DNA of 64,000 nucleotides from Roseovarius sp. (GCA_014359765.1 JACIYT010000012.1:16115-80114); one strand, 5' to 3'; shown: positions 45,567-55,436, counted from the first letter of the stretch. Translations and numbers: made by a program. The notes: generated by a model not told the origin, from the sequence alone.

Positions 45567-46379
45567 ATGGCGTCACGGTTCGGGGCGGGGGTATTCGGGG
45601 CGGGCCTTGCGCTCGTGCTCGTGGCGGGCGCGGCGCAGGGCGCGCCCTGCGGGGACAAGGCGCAGGGTTTCGAGGCGTGGAAGGCGGGCTTTGCCCGGGC
45701 GGCGGCGGCCGAGGGCGTGGGCGCACGCGGCCTCGCGGCGCTCGAGCGGGCGCAATACGCGCACCGCACCATCGCGGCGGACCGCAACCAGAAGAGCTTT
45801 CGCTACAGTCTCGAGCGATTCATGGAGCTGCGCGGCGCAGATACCATCGTTGCCCAGGGGCGCAAGCGGCGCGCGCGCGATGCCGCCTTCTACGACGCGC
45901 TGGAGCGGCATTATGGCGTGCCTGCCGGGGTGCTCATCGCCATTCACGGGATGGAGACGGGCTTTGGCGGGTTCATGGGCGACACGCCGGTGGTCTCGGC
46001 CATCGTGACGCTGGCCTATGATTGCCGGCGGTCGGATTTCTTTCGCCCCCATGCCATCGGCGCGCTGAAGCTGGTGGAGCGCGGGGCGATCACGGGGGCG
46101 ACCCTTGGCGCGCGTCACGGCGAGCTGGGCCACACCCAGTTCCTGCCGGGCAATGCGCTCGCCTACGGGGTCGATGCCGATGGCGACGGGCGGGTGGATT
46201 TCTACAACCTCGCCGACGCCATGGCCTCGACCGCGCATTTCCTGCGCCAGAAGGGATGGCAGCCCGGCCTCGGCTATCAGGAGGGTGAGCCGAATTTCGC
46301 GGTCATCCGCCAATGGAACGCCGCCGGCGTCTATCAGAAGGCGATCGCCATCATGGCGGCGCGGATCGACCAACGCTGA
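45567..46379 (+). CDS. Lytic murein transglycosylase (MltB/SltB family)
   Basis: Cleaves peptidoglycan to 1,6-anhydro-muropeptides in the periplasm. The 270-residue protein has a signal peptide (about 1-26, AAQGAPC). The catalytic glutamate is probably in IHGMETGFGGFMGDTPV near residue 130, followed by GHTQFLPGNALAYGVDADGDG and a C-terminal FAVIRQWNAAGVYQKAI. No peptidoglycan-binding domain is attached. The first mature Cys is not in a convincing lipobox. AGGGAGG precedes ATG. Its anhydro products would feed AnmK (20279-21391). Confidence 0.88.
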   Translation: MASRFGAGVFGAGLALVLVAGAAQGAPCGDKAQGFEAWKAGFARAAAAEGVGARGLAALERAQYAHRTIAADRNQKSFRYSLERFMELRGADTIVAQGRKRRARDAAFYDALERHYGVPAGVLIAIHGMETGFGGFMGDTPVVSAIVTLAYDCRRSDFFRPHAIGALKLVERGAITGATLGARHGELGHTQFLPGNALAYGVDADGDGRVDFYNLADAMASTAHFLRQKGWQPGLGYQEGEPNFAVIRQWNAAGVYQKAIAIMAARIDQR

Positions 46380-46485
46380 CCCACGCGAGGCCCCGCATGC
46401 GGGCCGCCGCCGCCTGCCCTTTGCGGCATTGCCCGGCGTGATCCTGTGCGGCCAGGCGTGCGCGCCGATCGGATCACCGCCGTCA

Positions 46486-47013
46486 TCACCGGGGGGGGCG
46501 GATCGGGTCCGGATCGGGATGCGGCGCGGTCTGCGGGCTGAAGGCGCAAGTCGCGGGCTTGATGTCGAGGAGCGGCGTGCCGTCGAGACAGTCGAGCCCG
46601 CGCACGATCAGCGTGGCCCCCTCCACGCCGACAAGCCGCACCCGCGACAGCCCGATCGGATTGGGCCGCTGCGGCGAGCGCAGCGCGAAGGTGCCGCAGT
46701 AATGCGCACCGTCGTTCCGGGGGTTCTGCACCACCAGATCGCGCCGCGCCCGATCAAGCCAGTAGAGCAGGTCGAGGTGCTGATACCCCTCCACCCCCAG
46801 AAGCGCCTCGGCCCAGGGCGCGAAGACCTCCACCCGGCAGTCCGGCCCATCCTCACGCCCCTGCCGGGGGCAGTCGCTGCGTATGCTCCAGGGCGTGTGG
46901 ATACGCCCGATGAAATGCAGCATGGCATCGCGCGCCTGAGGCACCTCGACCACCCGTTCGCCTGCGCGTATCCGGCTTTCCATCGCCCCACCCTCGCCTG
47001 TTGCCAATCGCAT
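46486..47013 (-). CDS. trmO: tRNA (t6A37)-methyltransferase TrmO (UPF0066)
   Basis: Methylates N6 of threonylcarbamoyl-adenosine 37 in threonine tRNA, using SAM. A 175-residue protein with the TsaA beta-barrel: FIGRIHTPW, VEVFAPWAEALLGVEGY, LDLLYWLDRARRD, the signature RSPQRPNPIGLSRVRL, and DGTPLLDIKP. A GAAGGG box supports ATG 47013. Near the 3' end eight consecutive G on the plus strand (46491-46498) encode Pro-Pro, a slippage-prone run. It is divergent from the aminopeptidase, whose promoter overlaps its first codons. Confidence 0.9.
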   Translation of the reverse strand: MRLATGEGGAMESRIRAGERVVEVPQARDAMLHFIGRIHTPWSIRSDCPRQGREDGPDCRVEVFAPWAEALLGVEGYQHLDLLYWLDRARRDLVVQNPRNDGAHYCGTFALRSPQRPNPIGLSRVRLVGVEGATLIVRGLDCLDGTPLLDIKPATCAFSPQTAPHPDPDPIRPPR

Positions 47014-47029
47014 GACCCTTCTCTAGCAC
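47001..47029 (+). promoter_or_regulatory. Promoter of the Xaa-Pro aminopeptidase gene
   Basis: TTGCCA (47001-47006), 17 nt, TAGCAC (47024-47029), 35 nt before ATG 47064. It overlaps the 5' end of trmO on the other strand. Confidence 0.5.
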
Positions 47030-47063
47030 TGTCACGCACCCCGCACCAAGCAGGAGTCGGCCC

Positions 47064-48863
47064 ATGTTCCAGAGCTTTACCGAGACCGCGCGCCCCGAAC
47101 AGGGACCGCCGCGCCTCGCGCTTCTGCGGCAGGCGATGGCGGGTGCGGGGCTCGACGGGTGGATCGTGCCGCGCGCCGATGCGCATCAGGGCGAATATGT
47201 CGCGGCCTGCGACGCGCGGCTTGCCTGGCTCACGGGCTTTACCGGCTCGGCGGGGATCTGCGCGATAACACAAGGCGCGGCGGCGCTCTTTGTCGATGGG
47301 CGCTACCGCGTGCAGGCGCGCGCGCAGGTGGATACGCGCCATTTCACCCCCGTCGATTTCCCCGCCACCCGCCCCGGCGCGTGGCTCGCGCAGGCCCTGC
47401 CCGAGGGCGGCACAGTGGGATTCGATCCCTGGCACTTCACCCCCGAGCAGATCGAGGAATTGACCGCCGCCCTGCCCGAGAGCCTCCGCCTTGTGCCCGG
47501 CGAGAACCTCGTCGATGCCATCTGGCCCGACCGCCCCGCGCCGCCCAAGGGCCCGATCACGCCCTGGCCCGACGATCTCGCGGGGGCGAGCCATGCCGCA
47601 AAACGCGCCCGCCTCGCCGAGGGGCTGCGCCGCGCGGGCGCGCGCGCCGCCGTCATCACGCTGTGTGATTCGCTGGCCTGGCTGCTCAATATCCGTGGCA
47701 GCGACATCCCCCGCAACCCGGTGCCGCAGGGCTTTGCCATCCTGCACGACGACGGGCGGGTGGCGCTTTTCACCGATCCGGCCAAGCTCGACGCAGCCGC
47801 GCGCGCCCATCTGGGTAACGAGGTGACGCTTGCCCCGCCAGAGGCGTTCGGCCCCGCGCTCGAGGCGCTGAGCGGCCCCGTCCTCGTCGATCCCCAGAGC
47901 GTGCCGCTTGCGGTGCTTCAGCGGCTCGCGGCGGGCGGTGTGCCCCATATCCGGGGCGAGGATCCCTGCATCCTGCCCAAGGCGCAAAAGACCGAGGCCG
48001 AGCTTGCCGCCACCCGCCGCGCGCATCTGCGCGATGGGGCTGCGGTCTGCGAATTCCTCGCGTGGTTCGATGACCAGCCCCCCGGCAGCCTGACCGAAAT
48101 CGACGTGGTGACGAAACTGGAGGCCTGCCGCGCCGCCACCGGGCAGCTTCTCGACATCAGCTTTGACACCATTGCGGGCGCGGGCCCCAACGGCGCGCTG
48201 CCGCATTACCGCGTGACCGAGGCGAGCAACCGCACCCTGCAGGAGGGCGATCTGGTGGTGCTCGACAGCGGCGGGCAATATCTCGACGGGACCACCGACA
48301 TCACCCGCACCCTGCCCGTGGGCACCCCCGGCGAGGCCGAGCGCGCGGCCTTTACCCGCGTGTTGCAAGGGATGATCGCCATCTCGCGGCTGCGCTTTCC
48401 GGCGGGCCTCGCCGGGCGCGATCTCGACGCGCTGGCGCGCTATCCGCTGTGGCTGGCAGATCAGGATTACGGCCACGGCACCGGGCATGGCGTGGGTGTC
48501 TATGCCTGCGTGCACGAGGGGCCGCAGCGCCTCTCGCGCCTGTCGGAGGTGCCGCTCCGCCCCGGCATGATCCTGTCGAACGAGCCGGGATATTACCGCG
48601 AGGGGGCGTTTGGCATCCGCATCGAGAACCTGATCGTGGTGCGCGAGGCCGCCCCCGCGCCGGGCGGCGACGGGGCCACGCAGCGCGATTTCGAGACGCT
48701 GACATTCGCCCCGATCGACCGCCGCCTGATCGCGGCCGGGATGCTCTCGCAGGCCGAGCGCGCCTGGCTCGACGGCTACCATGCCCAATGCCGCGACAAG
48801 TTGGGGCCTCTGCTTTCGCCCCCGGCGCGGTTATGGATGGATCACGCGACGCAACCGCTTTGA
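47064..48863 (+). CDS. M24B-family Xaa-Pro aminopeptidase
   Basis: A 599-residue cytoplasmic peptidase that removes N-terminal residues before proline. It has two creatinase-like N-terminal domains (about 10-310) and a pita-bread catalytic domain. Metal ligands are the two aspartates in LDSGGQYLDGTTDITRT, the histidine in GHGTGHGVGVY, and glutamates in SNEPGYYREGAFGIRIEN. The long form resembles eukaryotic cytosolic XPNPEP1 and is common in alphaproteobacteria. It stands alone with its own promoter. Confidence 0.94.
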   Translation: MFQSFTETARPEQGPPRLALLRQAMAGAGLDGWIVPRADAHQGEYVAACDARLAWLTGFTGSAGICAITQGAAALFVDGRYRVQARAQVDTRHFTPVDFPATRPGAWLAQALPEGGTVGFDPWHFTPEQIEELTAALPESLRLVPGENLVDAIWPDRPAPPKGPITPWPDDLAGASHAAKRARLAEGLRRAGARAAVITLCDSLAWLLNIRGSDIPRNPVPQGFAILHDDGRVALFTDPAKLDAAARAHLGNEVTLAPPEAFGPALEALSGPVLVDPQSVPLAVLQRLAAGGVPHIRGEDPCILPKAQKTEAELAATRRAHLRDGAAVCEFLAWFDDQPPGSLTEIDVVTKLEACRAATGQLLDISFDTIAGAGPNGALPHYRVTEASNRTLQEGDLVVLDSGGQYLDGTTDITRTLPVGTPGEAERAAFTRVLQGMIAISRLRFPAGLAGRDLDALARYPLWLADQDYGHGTGHGVGVYACVHEGPQRLSRLSEVPLRPGMILSNEPGYYREGAFGIRIENLIVVREAAPAPGGDGATQRDFETLTFAPIDRRLIAAGMLSQAERAWLDGYHAQCRDKLGPLLSPPARLWMDHATQPL

Positions 48864-48927
48864 CATAATTCTGTGAGCTTCCGGCGGCAGACCGGAGGCC
48901 GATAACCGCATAGGGAAGGACACGACC

Positions 48928-49269
48928 ATGCCCAGGATCACCATTCGCAAGGCAGAGGGCAGCTGGAGCGTGCGCGCAGGCGGCGCCGTGCTCGCCGAGA
49001 GCCGCAATGCGCTGGAGCTCACCGAGGGTGACTATCCCTTTGTCATCTATTTCCCGCGCGAGGACATCGCCATGGCCTTTCTCGAGGAGAGCGAACAGAC
49101 CAGCCATTGCCCCTTCAAGGGCGACGCGCGATTCTTCTCCATCGTGACCAAGAGCCAGACGCTGACCAACGCCGCCTGGAGCTATGAGAACCCCCGCCCC
49201 GAGGTCGCCGAGATCAAGGATCACATCGCGTTTTACGCCACCTCGCGCGTCACCGTCGAACGGGTCTGA
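48928..49269 (+). CDS. DUF427-domain protein
   Basis: A 113-residue single-domain protein. DUF427 signatures are clear: VLAESRNALELTEGDYPFVIYFPREDI, then SHCPFKGDARFFSI and AAWSYENPRPEVAEIKDHIAFY. No signal peptide or membrane helix. One cysteine lies in the conserved HCPFKG. Function of the family is not established. An AAGGA box sits 16 nt upstream of ATG 48928. It lies 64 nt after the aminopeptidase and just before tRNA-Val; it may be read from either promoter. Confidence 0.9.
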   Translation: MPRITIRKAEGSWSVRAGGAVLAESRNALELTEGDYPFVIYFPREDIAMAFLEESEQTSHCPFKGDARFFSIVTKSQTLTNAAWSYENPRPEVAEIKDHIAFYATSRVTVERV

Positions 49270-49281
49270 TCACGCCCCCGC

Positions 49282-49309
49282 TTGCGCGCGCCCGCGGCTT
49301 TCGCTAGGA
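49282..49309 (+). promoter_or_regulatory. tRNA-Val promoter
   Basis: TTGCGC (49282-49287), 16 nt, CTAGGA (49304-49309), ending 10 nt before the mature tRNA start. Confidence 0.5.
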
Positions 49310-49319
49310 CACGCGCCAC

Positions 49320-49395
<76 letters not shown>

Positions 49396-49402
49396 TCGCC
49401 TC

Positions 49403-49424
49403 GCCACCGCCTAGCCACCGCCTA
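49403..49424. repeat. 11-bp direct repeat after tRNA-Val
   Basis: GCCACCGCCTA occurs twice in tandem (49403-49413, 49414-49424). The second copy contains the stop codon of the convergent ClC gene. Confidence 0.8.
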
Positions 49425-51155
49425 GCCATGCTCCTCCCGCGAGACCGCCGCCAGCGCGCGGTTATAGGCCTTGAGCGCATCGACATGGTAGAGCACGCCG
49501 AGCAGTTCGGGCGGCCCCTCGCCATCCGGGGGGAAGGCCAGCACCGGCAGGAACGGCGCGCCGGCGCGGTCAAAGGCGGGCATCGCCGTCTCGAGCGTCG
49601 CCCGCGCGTCGAGATAATGCCCCTGCTCGATCAGCGCCCGGCACTGATCCTCGCCCGGCGCGCGCTCGTGATCGCGCGGGCGCATGAGGCGGGTGACGCG
49701 GAACATCGCCAGCAGGTAATCCTGCGGCCCCGCGGCGAGGCGGATCCCCCGCCGCATGAGCTGCGTCAGGAAGAACGAACGTTTCACGAGGCGCGAGCCG
49801 AGCGCCGTCGAGGTCGAGACCGCGACCATCACCGCAAGGCCGGTCTGCCAGTCGCCGGTCAGCTCGAACACGATCAGCGTGGTCGAGATCGGCGCCCCCA
49901 GAACCGCCGCCGCCACCGCCCCCATCCCCGCCAGCGCGTAGAGCGTCAGCGCGCCGGAATACTGCGGCAGGAGCCCGGTGGCGACATGGCCAAAGGCCAG
50001 CCCCGTCAGCGCCCCCACCATCAGCGCGGGCGAGAACACCCCGCCCCCCATCCGTCCGCCGATGGTGATCGCCACCGCCGCCACCTTGAGCACGGCAAAG
50101 ACGATCGCCTCATGCCACAGAAGGCCGCCGCTGAGCGCGACAAAGGTCGTCTCGTAGCCCACGCCGATGATATGCGGGAAAAAGATCGCCATCCCCCCCA
50201 GCAACAGCCCCGCCCCGGCGGGCCGCAGCCAGCGCGGCACGCGCAGGCGCAGTTGCAGATGCCCCGCCGCGTCCTCGGCCAGAAAGATCGCCAGCATCAT
50301 CAGCGCCGCCACCAGCCCGCAGACCAGCCCCAGGATCAGGAAGGCGGGCAGTTCGACATAGAATTCGAGCGCGCGGCTGCCCGGCAGGGTGAATTCGGCG
50401 ACACCGCCAAAGACAAGCCGGTTGATCACCGTACCCGCGACGCTCGCGATCACGATCGGCGCGAAGGCATGGACCGCGAAATGTCGCAGCACCACCTCGA
50501 GCGCAAAGAGCGCCCCGGCAATCGGCGCATTGAACGAGGCGGAGACGGCGGCCGCCACGGCACAGCCCAGCAGGTCGCGCCCGGTGATCCCGTCGGCATG
50601 GATGCGCTCGCTCACCCAGGAGGCGATCACCCCCGCCAGATGCACCACCGGCCCCTCGCGCCCCGAGGAGCCGCCCGCCCCCAGCGTGATCAGCGAGGCA
50701 GCCGCCGAGGCCAGCCCCTCGCGCCGCTCCACCCGCCCCTCGTTGAGCGCCGCGCCCTCGATCACATCGGCCACCGAGCGCACCCGCCCGTCAGGGGTAA
50801 AGCGGTGCAGGATCTGCCCCACCACCAGCCCGCCGGCCACCGGCACGAGCAACACCCAATACCAGGGCATGTGCCCCGCCGTCGAATGCAGCCGTGCCAC
50901 GTCGCCGGTCTGATAGAGCAGCCCCTCCAGCCCCTCGATTCCCATGCGAAAGCCAACCGCGGCCAGCCCCGCCGCGATCCCGACGAGGAGCGCGATCACC
51001 CAGAACTGGAACTGGCTCGGGCCGCGCTTGCGCATCATCCGCCAGCCCTCGCGCAGGCGGATCACCCCGGCCCGGCGCTGGCGCGCGAGAAACGATCTGT
51101 TCCGGTTCTCCGTCACGCGCTCATCCGAATGGAACCTCGCACCGCGCTTTCGCAT
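49422..51155 (-). CDS. ClC-family chloride channel/antiporter
   Basis: A 577-residue polytopic membrane protein. Selectivity-filter motifs are present: GAGGSSGREGPVVHLAG (with the gating glutamate in GREGP), GGRMGGGVFSPALMVGA, and GAPISTTLIVFELTGD. After the membrane part (about 45-440) comes a C-terminal cytosolic region of CBS-like length (about 450-577; CRALIEQGHYLDARATLE, LLGVLYHVDALKAYN). The start at 51155 gives a basic N-terminal tail; an in-frame ATG at 51038 is possible. It is convergent with tRNA-Val and divergent from the D-lactate dehydrogenase. Channel or exchanger mode is not decided. Confidence 0.93.
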   Translation of the reverse strand: MRKRGARFHSDERVTENRNRSFLARQRRAGVIRLREGWRMMRKRGPSQFQFWVIALLVGIAAGLAAVGFRMGIEGLEGLLYQTGDVARLHSTAGHMPWYWVLLVPVAGGLVVGQILHRFTPDGRVRSVADVIEGAALNEGRVERREGLASAAASLITLGAGGSSGREGPVVHLAGVIASWVSERIHADGITGRDLLGCAVAAAVSASFNAPIAGALFALEVVLRHFAVHAFAPIVIASVAGTVINRLVFGGVAEFTLPGSRALEFYVELPAFLILGLVCGLVAALMMLAIFLAEDAAGHLQLRLRVPRWLRPAGAGLLLGGMAIFFPHIIGVGYETTFVALSGGLLWHEAIVFAVLKVAAVAITIGGRMGGGVFSPALMVGALTGLAFGHVATGLLPQYSGALTLYALAGMGAVAAAVLGAPISTTLIVFELTGDWQTGLAVMVAVSTSTALGSRLVKRSFFLTQLMRRGIRLAAGPQDYLLAMFRVTRLMRPRDHERAPGEDQCRALIEQGHYLDARATLETAMPAFDRAGAPFLPVLAFPPDGEGPPELLGVLYHVDALKAYNRALAAVSREEHG

Positions 51156-51175
51156 CGCGCGGTCTTCGCCTAGGG
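51148..51175 (+). promoter_or_regulatory. Possible D-lactate dehydrogenase promoter
   Basis: TTTCGC (51148-51153), 16 nt, CTAGGG (51170-51175), 31 nt before ATG 51207. The -35 is weak. Confidence 0.35.
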
Positions 51176-51206
51176 TGGGCCGGACATCACGACCGAAGGC
51201 AGCCCC

Positions 51207-52583
51207 ATGGACATTCAGACCGCTCTTGCCGACCTCTCCTCCTTCCTAGGCCAACGGCTCAGCCGCTCCAAGTCCGATCTGGACCTGCACGGCCGCAGCG
51301 AAAGCCATTTTCCCCTCACCCCCCCCGATGCCGTGGCCTATCCCGAGACCACCGAAGAGGTGGCGCGCATCGTCGCCGCCTGCGCGCGCGCCCGCGTGCC
51401 GGTGGTGGGCTGGGGCACGGGCACCTCGCTCGAGGGGCAGGCGCAGGCGTTTTCCGGCGGGGTTGTGGTGGATTTCAGCCGCATGAACCGGGTGCTGGAG
51501 GTGGCGCAGGCCGATATGGTGGCGCGCGTGCAGCCCGGCGTCACCCGCGAGGCGCTCAACGAGGAGCTGCGCGCAACCGGCCTCATGTTCCCGGTCGATC
51601 CCGGGGCCAATGCCTCGCTCGGGGGGATGGCCTCGACCCGCGCCAGCGGCACCACCGCCGTGCGCTATGGCACGATGCGCGACAATGTGCTGGGGCTCGA
51701 GGTGGTGACGGCTGCGGGCGAGGTGATCCGCACCGGCACCGCGGCGCGCAAGTCCTCGGCGGGCTATGACCTCACCGGGCTGTTCGTCGGCTCCGAGGGC
51801 ACGCTCGGGCTGATCACCGAGCTGACGCTGCGCCTGCATGGCCAGCCCGAGGCGGTCTCGGCGGCGGTCTGCGCCTTCGAGACCGTGGCCGACGCGGTGC
51901 AGACCGTGATCGACACGATCCAGTGCGGCATCCCCATGGCGCGGATCGAGCTGCTCGATACCGACAGCGTGCGCGCGGTCAATGCCTATGCGAAGATGAC
52001 CCTGCCCGAAAAGCCGCACCTGCTGCTGGAATTCCATGGCAGTTCCGCAGGCGTCGCCGAGCAGGCCGAGGCCTTTGGCGCGCTCGCCGCCGATCATCGT
52101 GGCTCGGGCTTTGACTGGGCCACGCAGCCCGAGGCGCGCAAGGCGCTCTGGACGATGCGCCACAATGCCTATTACGCCGTGCTGGCCAGCCGCCCGGGCG
52201 CGCGCGCCATCGTCACCGATATCTGCGTGCCGATCTCGCGGCTGGCCGAGGCGATCGAGGAAACCCGCGCCGATCTCGCCGGGTCGGGGATCCACGGGCC
52301 GATCCTCGGGCATGTCGGCGACGGCAATTTCCACGCCACGCTGCTGGTGCAGGAGGGGGATGCAGAAGAGCTGTCGCGCGCCAAGGCCGCCGCCGAGCGC
52401 ATGGTCGAGCGGGCGCTGGCCATGGGCGGCACCTCGACGGGCGAGCACGGCATCGGCGTGGGCAAGCTCGACTACATGGCGCGCGAGCACGGGGGCGGCT
52501 GGGCGATGATGGGGGCGATCAAGGCCGCCCTTGACCCCGACAACATCCTCAACCCCGGCAAGATGGTGCCGCCGCGCAACTGA
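51207..52583 (+). CDS. FAD-linked D-lactate dehydrogenase (cytochrome type, GlcD/Dld1-like)
   Basis: A 458-residue flavoprotein oxidising D-lactate or a similar 2-hydroxy acid, passing electrons to the respiratory chain. The FAD domain (PCMH, about 38-215) has VVGWGTGTSLEGQA, DPGANASLGGMASTRASGT and GSEGTLGLITELTLRL. The C-terminal domain has the substrate/metal histidines GHVGDGNFHATLL and STGEHGIGVGKLDYM, and ends DPDNILNPGKMV. Substrate may instead be glycolate or 2-hydroxyglutarate. It precedes murB by 42 nt, in a place where relatives have murC. Confidence 0.9.
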   Translation: MDIQTALADLSSFLGQRLSRSKSDLDLHGRSESHFPLTPPDAVAYPETTEEVARIVAACARARVPVVGWGTGTSLEGQAQAFSGGVVVDFSRMNRVLEVAQADMVARVQPGVTREALNEELRATGLMFPVDPGANASLGGMASTRASGTTAVRYGTMRDNVLGLEVVTAAGEVIRTGTAARKSSAGYDLTGLFVGSEGTLGLITELTLRLHGQPEAVSAAVCAFETVADAVQTVIDTIQCGIPMARIELLDTDSVRAVNAYAKMTLPEKPHLLLEFHGSSAGVAEQAEAFGALAADHRGSGFDWATQPEARKALWTMRHNAYYAVLASRPGARAIVTDICVPISRLAEAIEETRADLAGSGIHGPILGHVGDGNFHATLLVQEGDAEELSRAKAAAERMVERALAMGGTSTGEHGIGVGKLDYMAREHGGGWAMMGAIKAALDPDNILNPGKMVPPRN

Positions 52584-52625
52584 GGCGGCTTGCCCTTTGG
52601 CGCGCGCGCGGGCAAAAGCCGCCCC

Positions 52626-53564
52626 ATGGTGACGATGCCCCGGACCCGCGGCGCGCTGACCCCCCGGCGCGCCCTTTCCGATCTGACCTGGCTGCGCGTC
52701 GGCGGGCCGGCCGACTGGCTGTTTCAGCCCGCCGATACCGAAGACCTCTGCGCGTTCCTCGCCGCTCTGGACCCGAGCGTTCCGGTCTTTCCCATGGGCG
52801 TCGGCTCCAACCTGATCGTGCGCGATGGCGGCATTCGCGGTGTGGTGATCCGGCTCGGGCGCGGCTTCAACGCGATCTCGGTGGCGGGCGCGCGCGTGAC
52901 CGCGGGCGCCGCCGCGCTCGATGCGCATGTGGCGCGGCGCGCGGCGGAGGCGGGCGTTGATCTCACCTTCCTGCGCACCATCCCCGGCAGCATCGGCGGC
53001 GCGGTGCGGATGAACGCGGGCTGTTACGGCGCCTATGTCGCCGATCATCTGGTCGAGGCGCAGGCGGTCACGCGCGCGGGCGCGGTGGTGACGCTCTCGC
53101 CCGCCGATCTGGCCTTCGGCTATCGCCAGAGCCGCCTGCCCGAGGGCTGGGTGATCACCAGCGCCACATTCGAGGGCAGCCCCGGCGCGCCCGAGGCACT
53201 GGCCGCGAAGATGGACGAGCAGATCGCGCGCCGCGACGCCAGCCAGCCCACGAAGGAGCGCAGCGCCGGCTCCACATTCCGCAACCCCGCAGGATTCAGC
53301 AGCACCGGCCGCGCCGATGACGTGCACGACCTCAAGGCCTGGTCGGTGATCGACAAGGCGGGCCTGCGCGGGGCGCGGCGCGGGGACGCGCAGATGAGCG
53401 AGAAGCACCCCAACTTCCTCATCAATACCGGCGGGGCCAGCGCCGCCGATCTCGAGGGGCTTGGCGAAGAGGTCCGAAAAAGGGTTTTCCAACACAGCGG
53501 AATAGCGTTAGAGTGGGAAATCATGAGGGTCGGCGAACCGGCCCCGGATGGCGACCCGCGATAA
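52626..53564 (+). CDS. murB: UDP-N-acetylenolpyruvoylglucosamine reductase
   Basis: FAD-dependent reduction that makes UDP-MurNAc for peptidoglycan. A 312-residue type I Mur[48 protein letters not shown], the catalytic serine in SAGSTFRNP, and the catalytic glutamate in [11 protein letters not shown] chose ATG 52626; the frame opens 12 codons earlier with poorly conserved residues. It starts the murB-ddl-ftsQ-ftsA-ftsZ cluster; ddl begins 17 nt before its end. Confidence 0.95.
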   Translation: MVTMPRTRGALTPRRALSDLTWLRVGGPADWLFQPADTEDLCAFLAALDPSVPVFPMGVGSNLIVRDGGIRGVVIRLGRGFNAISVAGARVTAGAAALDAHVARRAAEAGVDLTFLRTIPGSIGGAVRMNAGCYGAYVADHLVEAQAVTRAGAVVTLSPADLAFGYRQSRLPEGWVITSATFEGSPGAPEALAAKMDEQIARRDASQPTKERSAGSTFRNPAGFSSTGRADDVHDLKAWSVIDKAGLRGARRGDAQMSEKHPNFLINTGGASAADLEGLGEEVRKRVFQHSGIALEWEIMRVGEPAPDGDPR

Positions 53565-54555
53565 GGGCCGCGCACAGGCAGTTTTGACAGAAAAACACGG
53601 ATCGACAGAAGGTCCGGGAAACAGAGGCAGTGTCTTGGGACGTTCGGGCAGAACTTCCCCGCTGGTTGCGGTGATCATGGGCGGCCCCTCGGCAGAGCGC
53701 GAGGTGTCGCTGTCCTCGGGACAAGGGTGTATCGCGGCGTTGCGGGAGGCGGGCTATGAGGTGGCCGGTGTGGATGCCGGGGCCGATCTTTGCGCGCGTC
53801 TGCAGGAAATCTCTCCCGACGTGGTGTTCAACGCGCTCCATGGCCGCTGGGGCGAGGATGGCTGCGTGCAGGGGCTGCTCGAATGGCTGCGTATCCCCTA
53901 TACGCATTCGGGCGTCCTGTCCTCGGCGCTCGCCATGGACAAGGCGCGCGCCAAGGCCGCCTATCGCGCCGCCGGTCTGCCGGTGGTGGAGAGCGTGCTC
54001 GCGCGGCGCGACGAGGTGCGCGCGCGCCATGTCCTGCCGCCGCCCTATGTGGTCAAACCCAACAATGAGGGCTCCTCGGTGGGCGTCTATCTGGTCCACG
54101 AGGCCGCCAACGCGCCGCCGCAGATCTCGGACGCGATGCCCGAGGTGGTGATGGTCGAGAGCTACGCGCCGGGGCGGGAACTCACCACCACGGTGATGGG
54201 CGGGCGCGCCTTGACCGTGACCGATATCCTGACCGATGGCTGGTATGACTACGACGCGAAATACAAGCCCGGAGGCTCGCGCCATGTCGTCCCCGCCGAT
54301 CTGCCGCCCGAGATCTTCGACGCCTGTCTCGATTATGCCCGCCGCGCACACGCGGCGCTCGGCTGCCGGGGCGTGAGCCGCACCGATTTCCGCTGGGACG
54401 CGGCGCGCGGCCTCGACGGGCTGATCCTGCTGGAGACCAACACCCAGCCCGGCATGACGCCCACCTCGCTCGTGCCCGAACAGGCGCAGGCGATGGGGAT
54501 CTCGTTTCCGGACCTGGTGCGCTGGATGGTGGAGGATGCCTCATGCGACCGATGA
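53548..54555 (+). CDS. ddl: D-alanine--D-alanine ligase
   Basis: Makes the D-Ala-D-Ala dipeptide with ATP. ATP-grasp enzyme: [49 protein letters not shown], and [20 protein letters not shown] with the metal ligands. From ATG 53548 it has 335 residues, but about 30 N-terminal residues look non-conserved. TTG 53635 would give the usual length (306 aa), so the start is uncertain. It overlaps murB by 17 nt and ftsQ by 13 nt. Confidence 0.93.
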   Translation: MATRDKGRAQAVLTEKHGSTEGPGNRGSVLGRSGRTSPLVAVIMGGPSAEREVSLSSGQGCIAALREAGYEVAGVDAGADLCARLQEISPDVVFNALHGRWGEDGCVQGLLEWLRIPYTHSGVLSSALAMDKARAKAAYRAAGLPVVESVLARRDEVRARHVLPPPYVVKPNNEGSSVGVYLVHEAANAPPQISDAMPEVVMVESYAPGRELTTTVMGGRALTVTDILTDGWYDYDAKYKPGGSRHVVPADLPPEIFDACLDYARRAHAALGCRGVSRTDFRWDAARGLDGLILLETNTQPGMTPTSLVPEQAQAMGISFPDLVRWMVEDASCDR

Positions 54556-55436
54556 TCCCGCGCACCGATCCCGCGCCCTCGCGCCTCAGCTACCGGCTGG
54601 AGCGGATGCGCCTCACCCCGGCCTATCGCCGCCTGGTCCGCATCGGCCTGCCGCTCCTGCTCGTCACGGGGCTGACGGCGGGCTATCTCGGCGATGCCGC
54701 GCGGCGCGCCGATCTCGCCGAGCGGTTCACGGAGATCCGCCGCCAGATCGAGACGCGCCCCGAATTCATGGTGCACCTTCTCGCGCTCGAGGGCGCCAGC
54801 CCCGGCGTGCAGGAGGACATCCACGAGATCTTTCCCTACGACCTGCCTGCCAGTTCCTTTGACCTCGACCTGCCTGCGATCCGCGCCATGATCGAGGAGC
54901 TGCCCGCCGTCGCGCGCGCCGATCTGCGCATCCGCCAGGGCGGCACGCTGGTGGCAACGATCACCGAGCGCAGGCCGGTGGCGCTGTGGCGCACGCCCGA
55001 GGGAATCGAGGTGCTCGACATCACCGGCGCGGCGATCGCCAGCGCCGAGAGCCGCGCCGAGCGCCCCGGCCTGCCGGTGCTGAGCGGCGCTGGCGCCGAT
55101 CGCGCGGTGGCGCAGGCGCTCGACATCCTCGGCGCGGCGCAGGCGCTCGGGCAGCCGGTGCGCGGCCTCGTGCGGATGGGCGAGCGGCGCTGGGACCTGG
55201 TGCTCGGCGATGGCAGGCGGATTCTCCTGCCCGAGAGCGATCCGGTGCGAGCGCTCGAACGTGTCATCGTGCTCGACCGGGCCAATGACATGCTCTCGCG
55301 CGACGTTGCGCGCATCGACATGCGGCTTGGCGCGCGCCCCACGGTGAGGCTGGGCGCAACCGCGGCCGAGCAATGGTGGCAGGTCACCCTCAGCGGCGGC
55401 ACAACGGGCAATTCCTCGGGAGCGACGGGCAGATGA
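54543..55436 (+). CDS. ftsQ: Cell division protein FtsQ
   Basis: Bitopic division protein linking early and late divisome parts. The 297-residue protein has a cytoplasmic N-tail (about 1-32), one TM helix (about 33-52), a periplasmic POTRA domain (about 70-145; [21 protein letters not shown]) and the FtsQ domain. It includes [27 protein letters not shown], a well-known family signature. It overlaps ddl by 13 nt and ftsA by 4 nt (ATGA), so translation of ddl-ftsQ-ftsA is coupled. Confidence 0.94.
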   Translation: MRPMIPRTDPAPSRLSYRLERMRLTPAYRRLVRIGLPLLLVTGLTAGYLGDAARRADLAERFTEIRRQIETRPEFMVHLLALEGASPGVQEDIHEIFPYDLPASSFDLDLPAIRAMIEELPAVARADLRIRQGGTLVATITERRPVALWRTPEGIEVLDITGAAIASAESRAERPGLPVLSGAGADRAVAQALDILGAAQALGQPVRGLVRMGERRWDLVLGDGRRILLPESDPVRALERVIVLDRANDMLSRDVARIDMRLGARPTVRLGATAAEQWWQVTLSGGTTGNSSGATGR

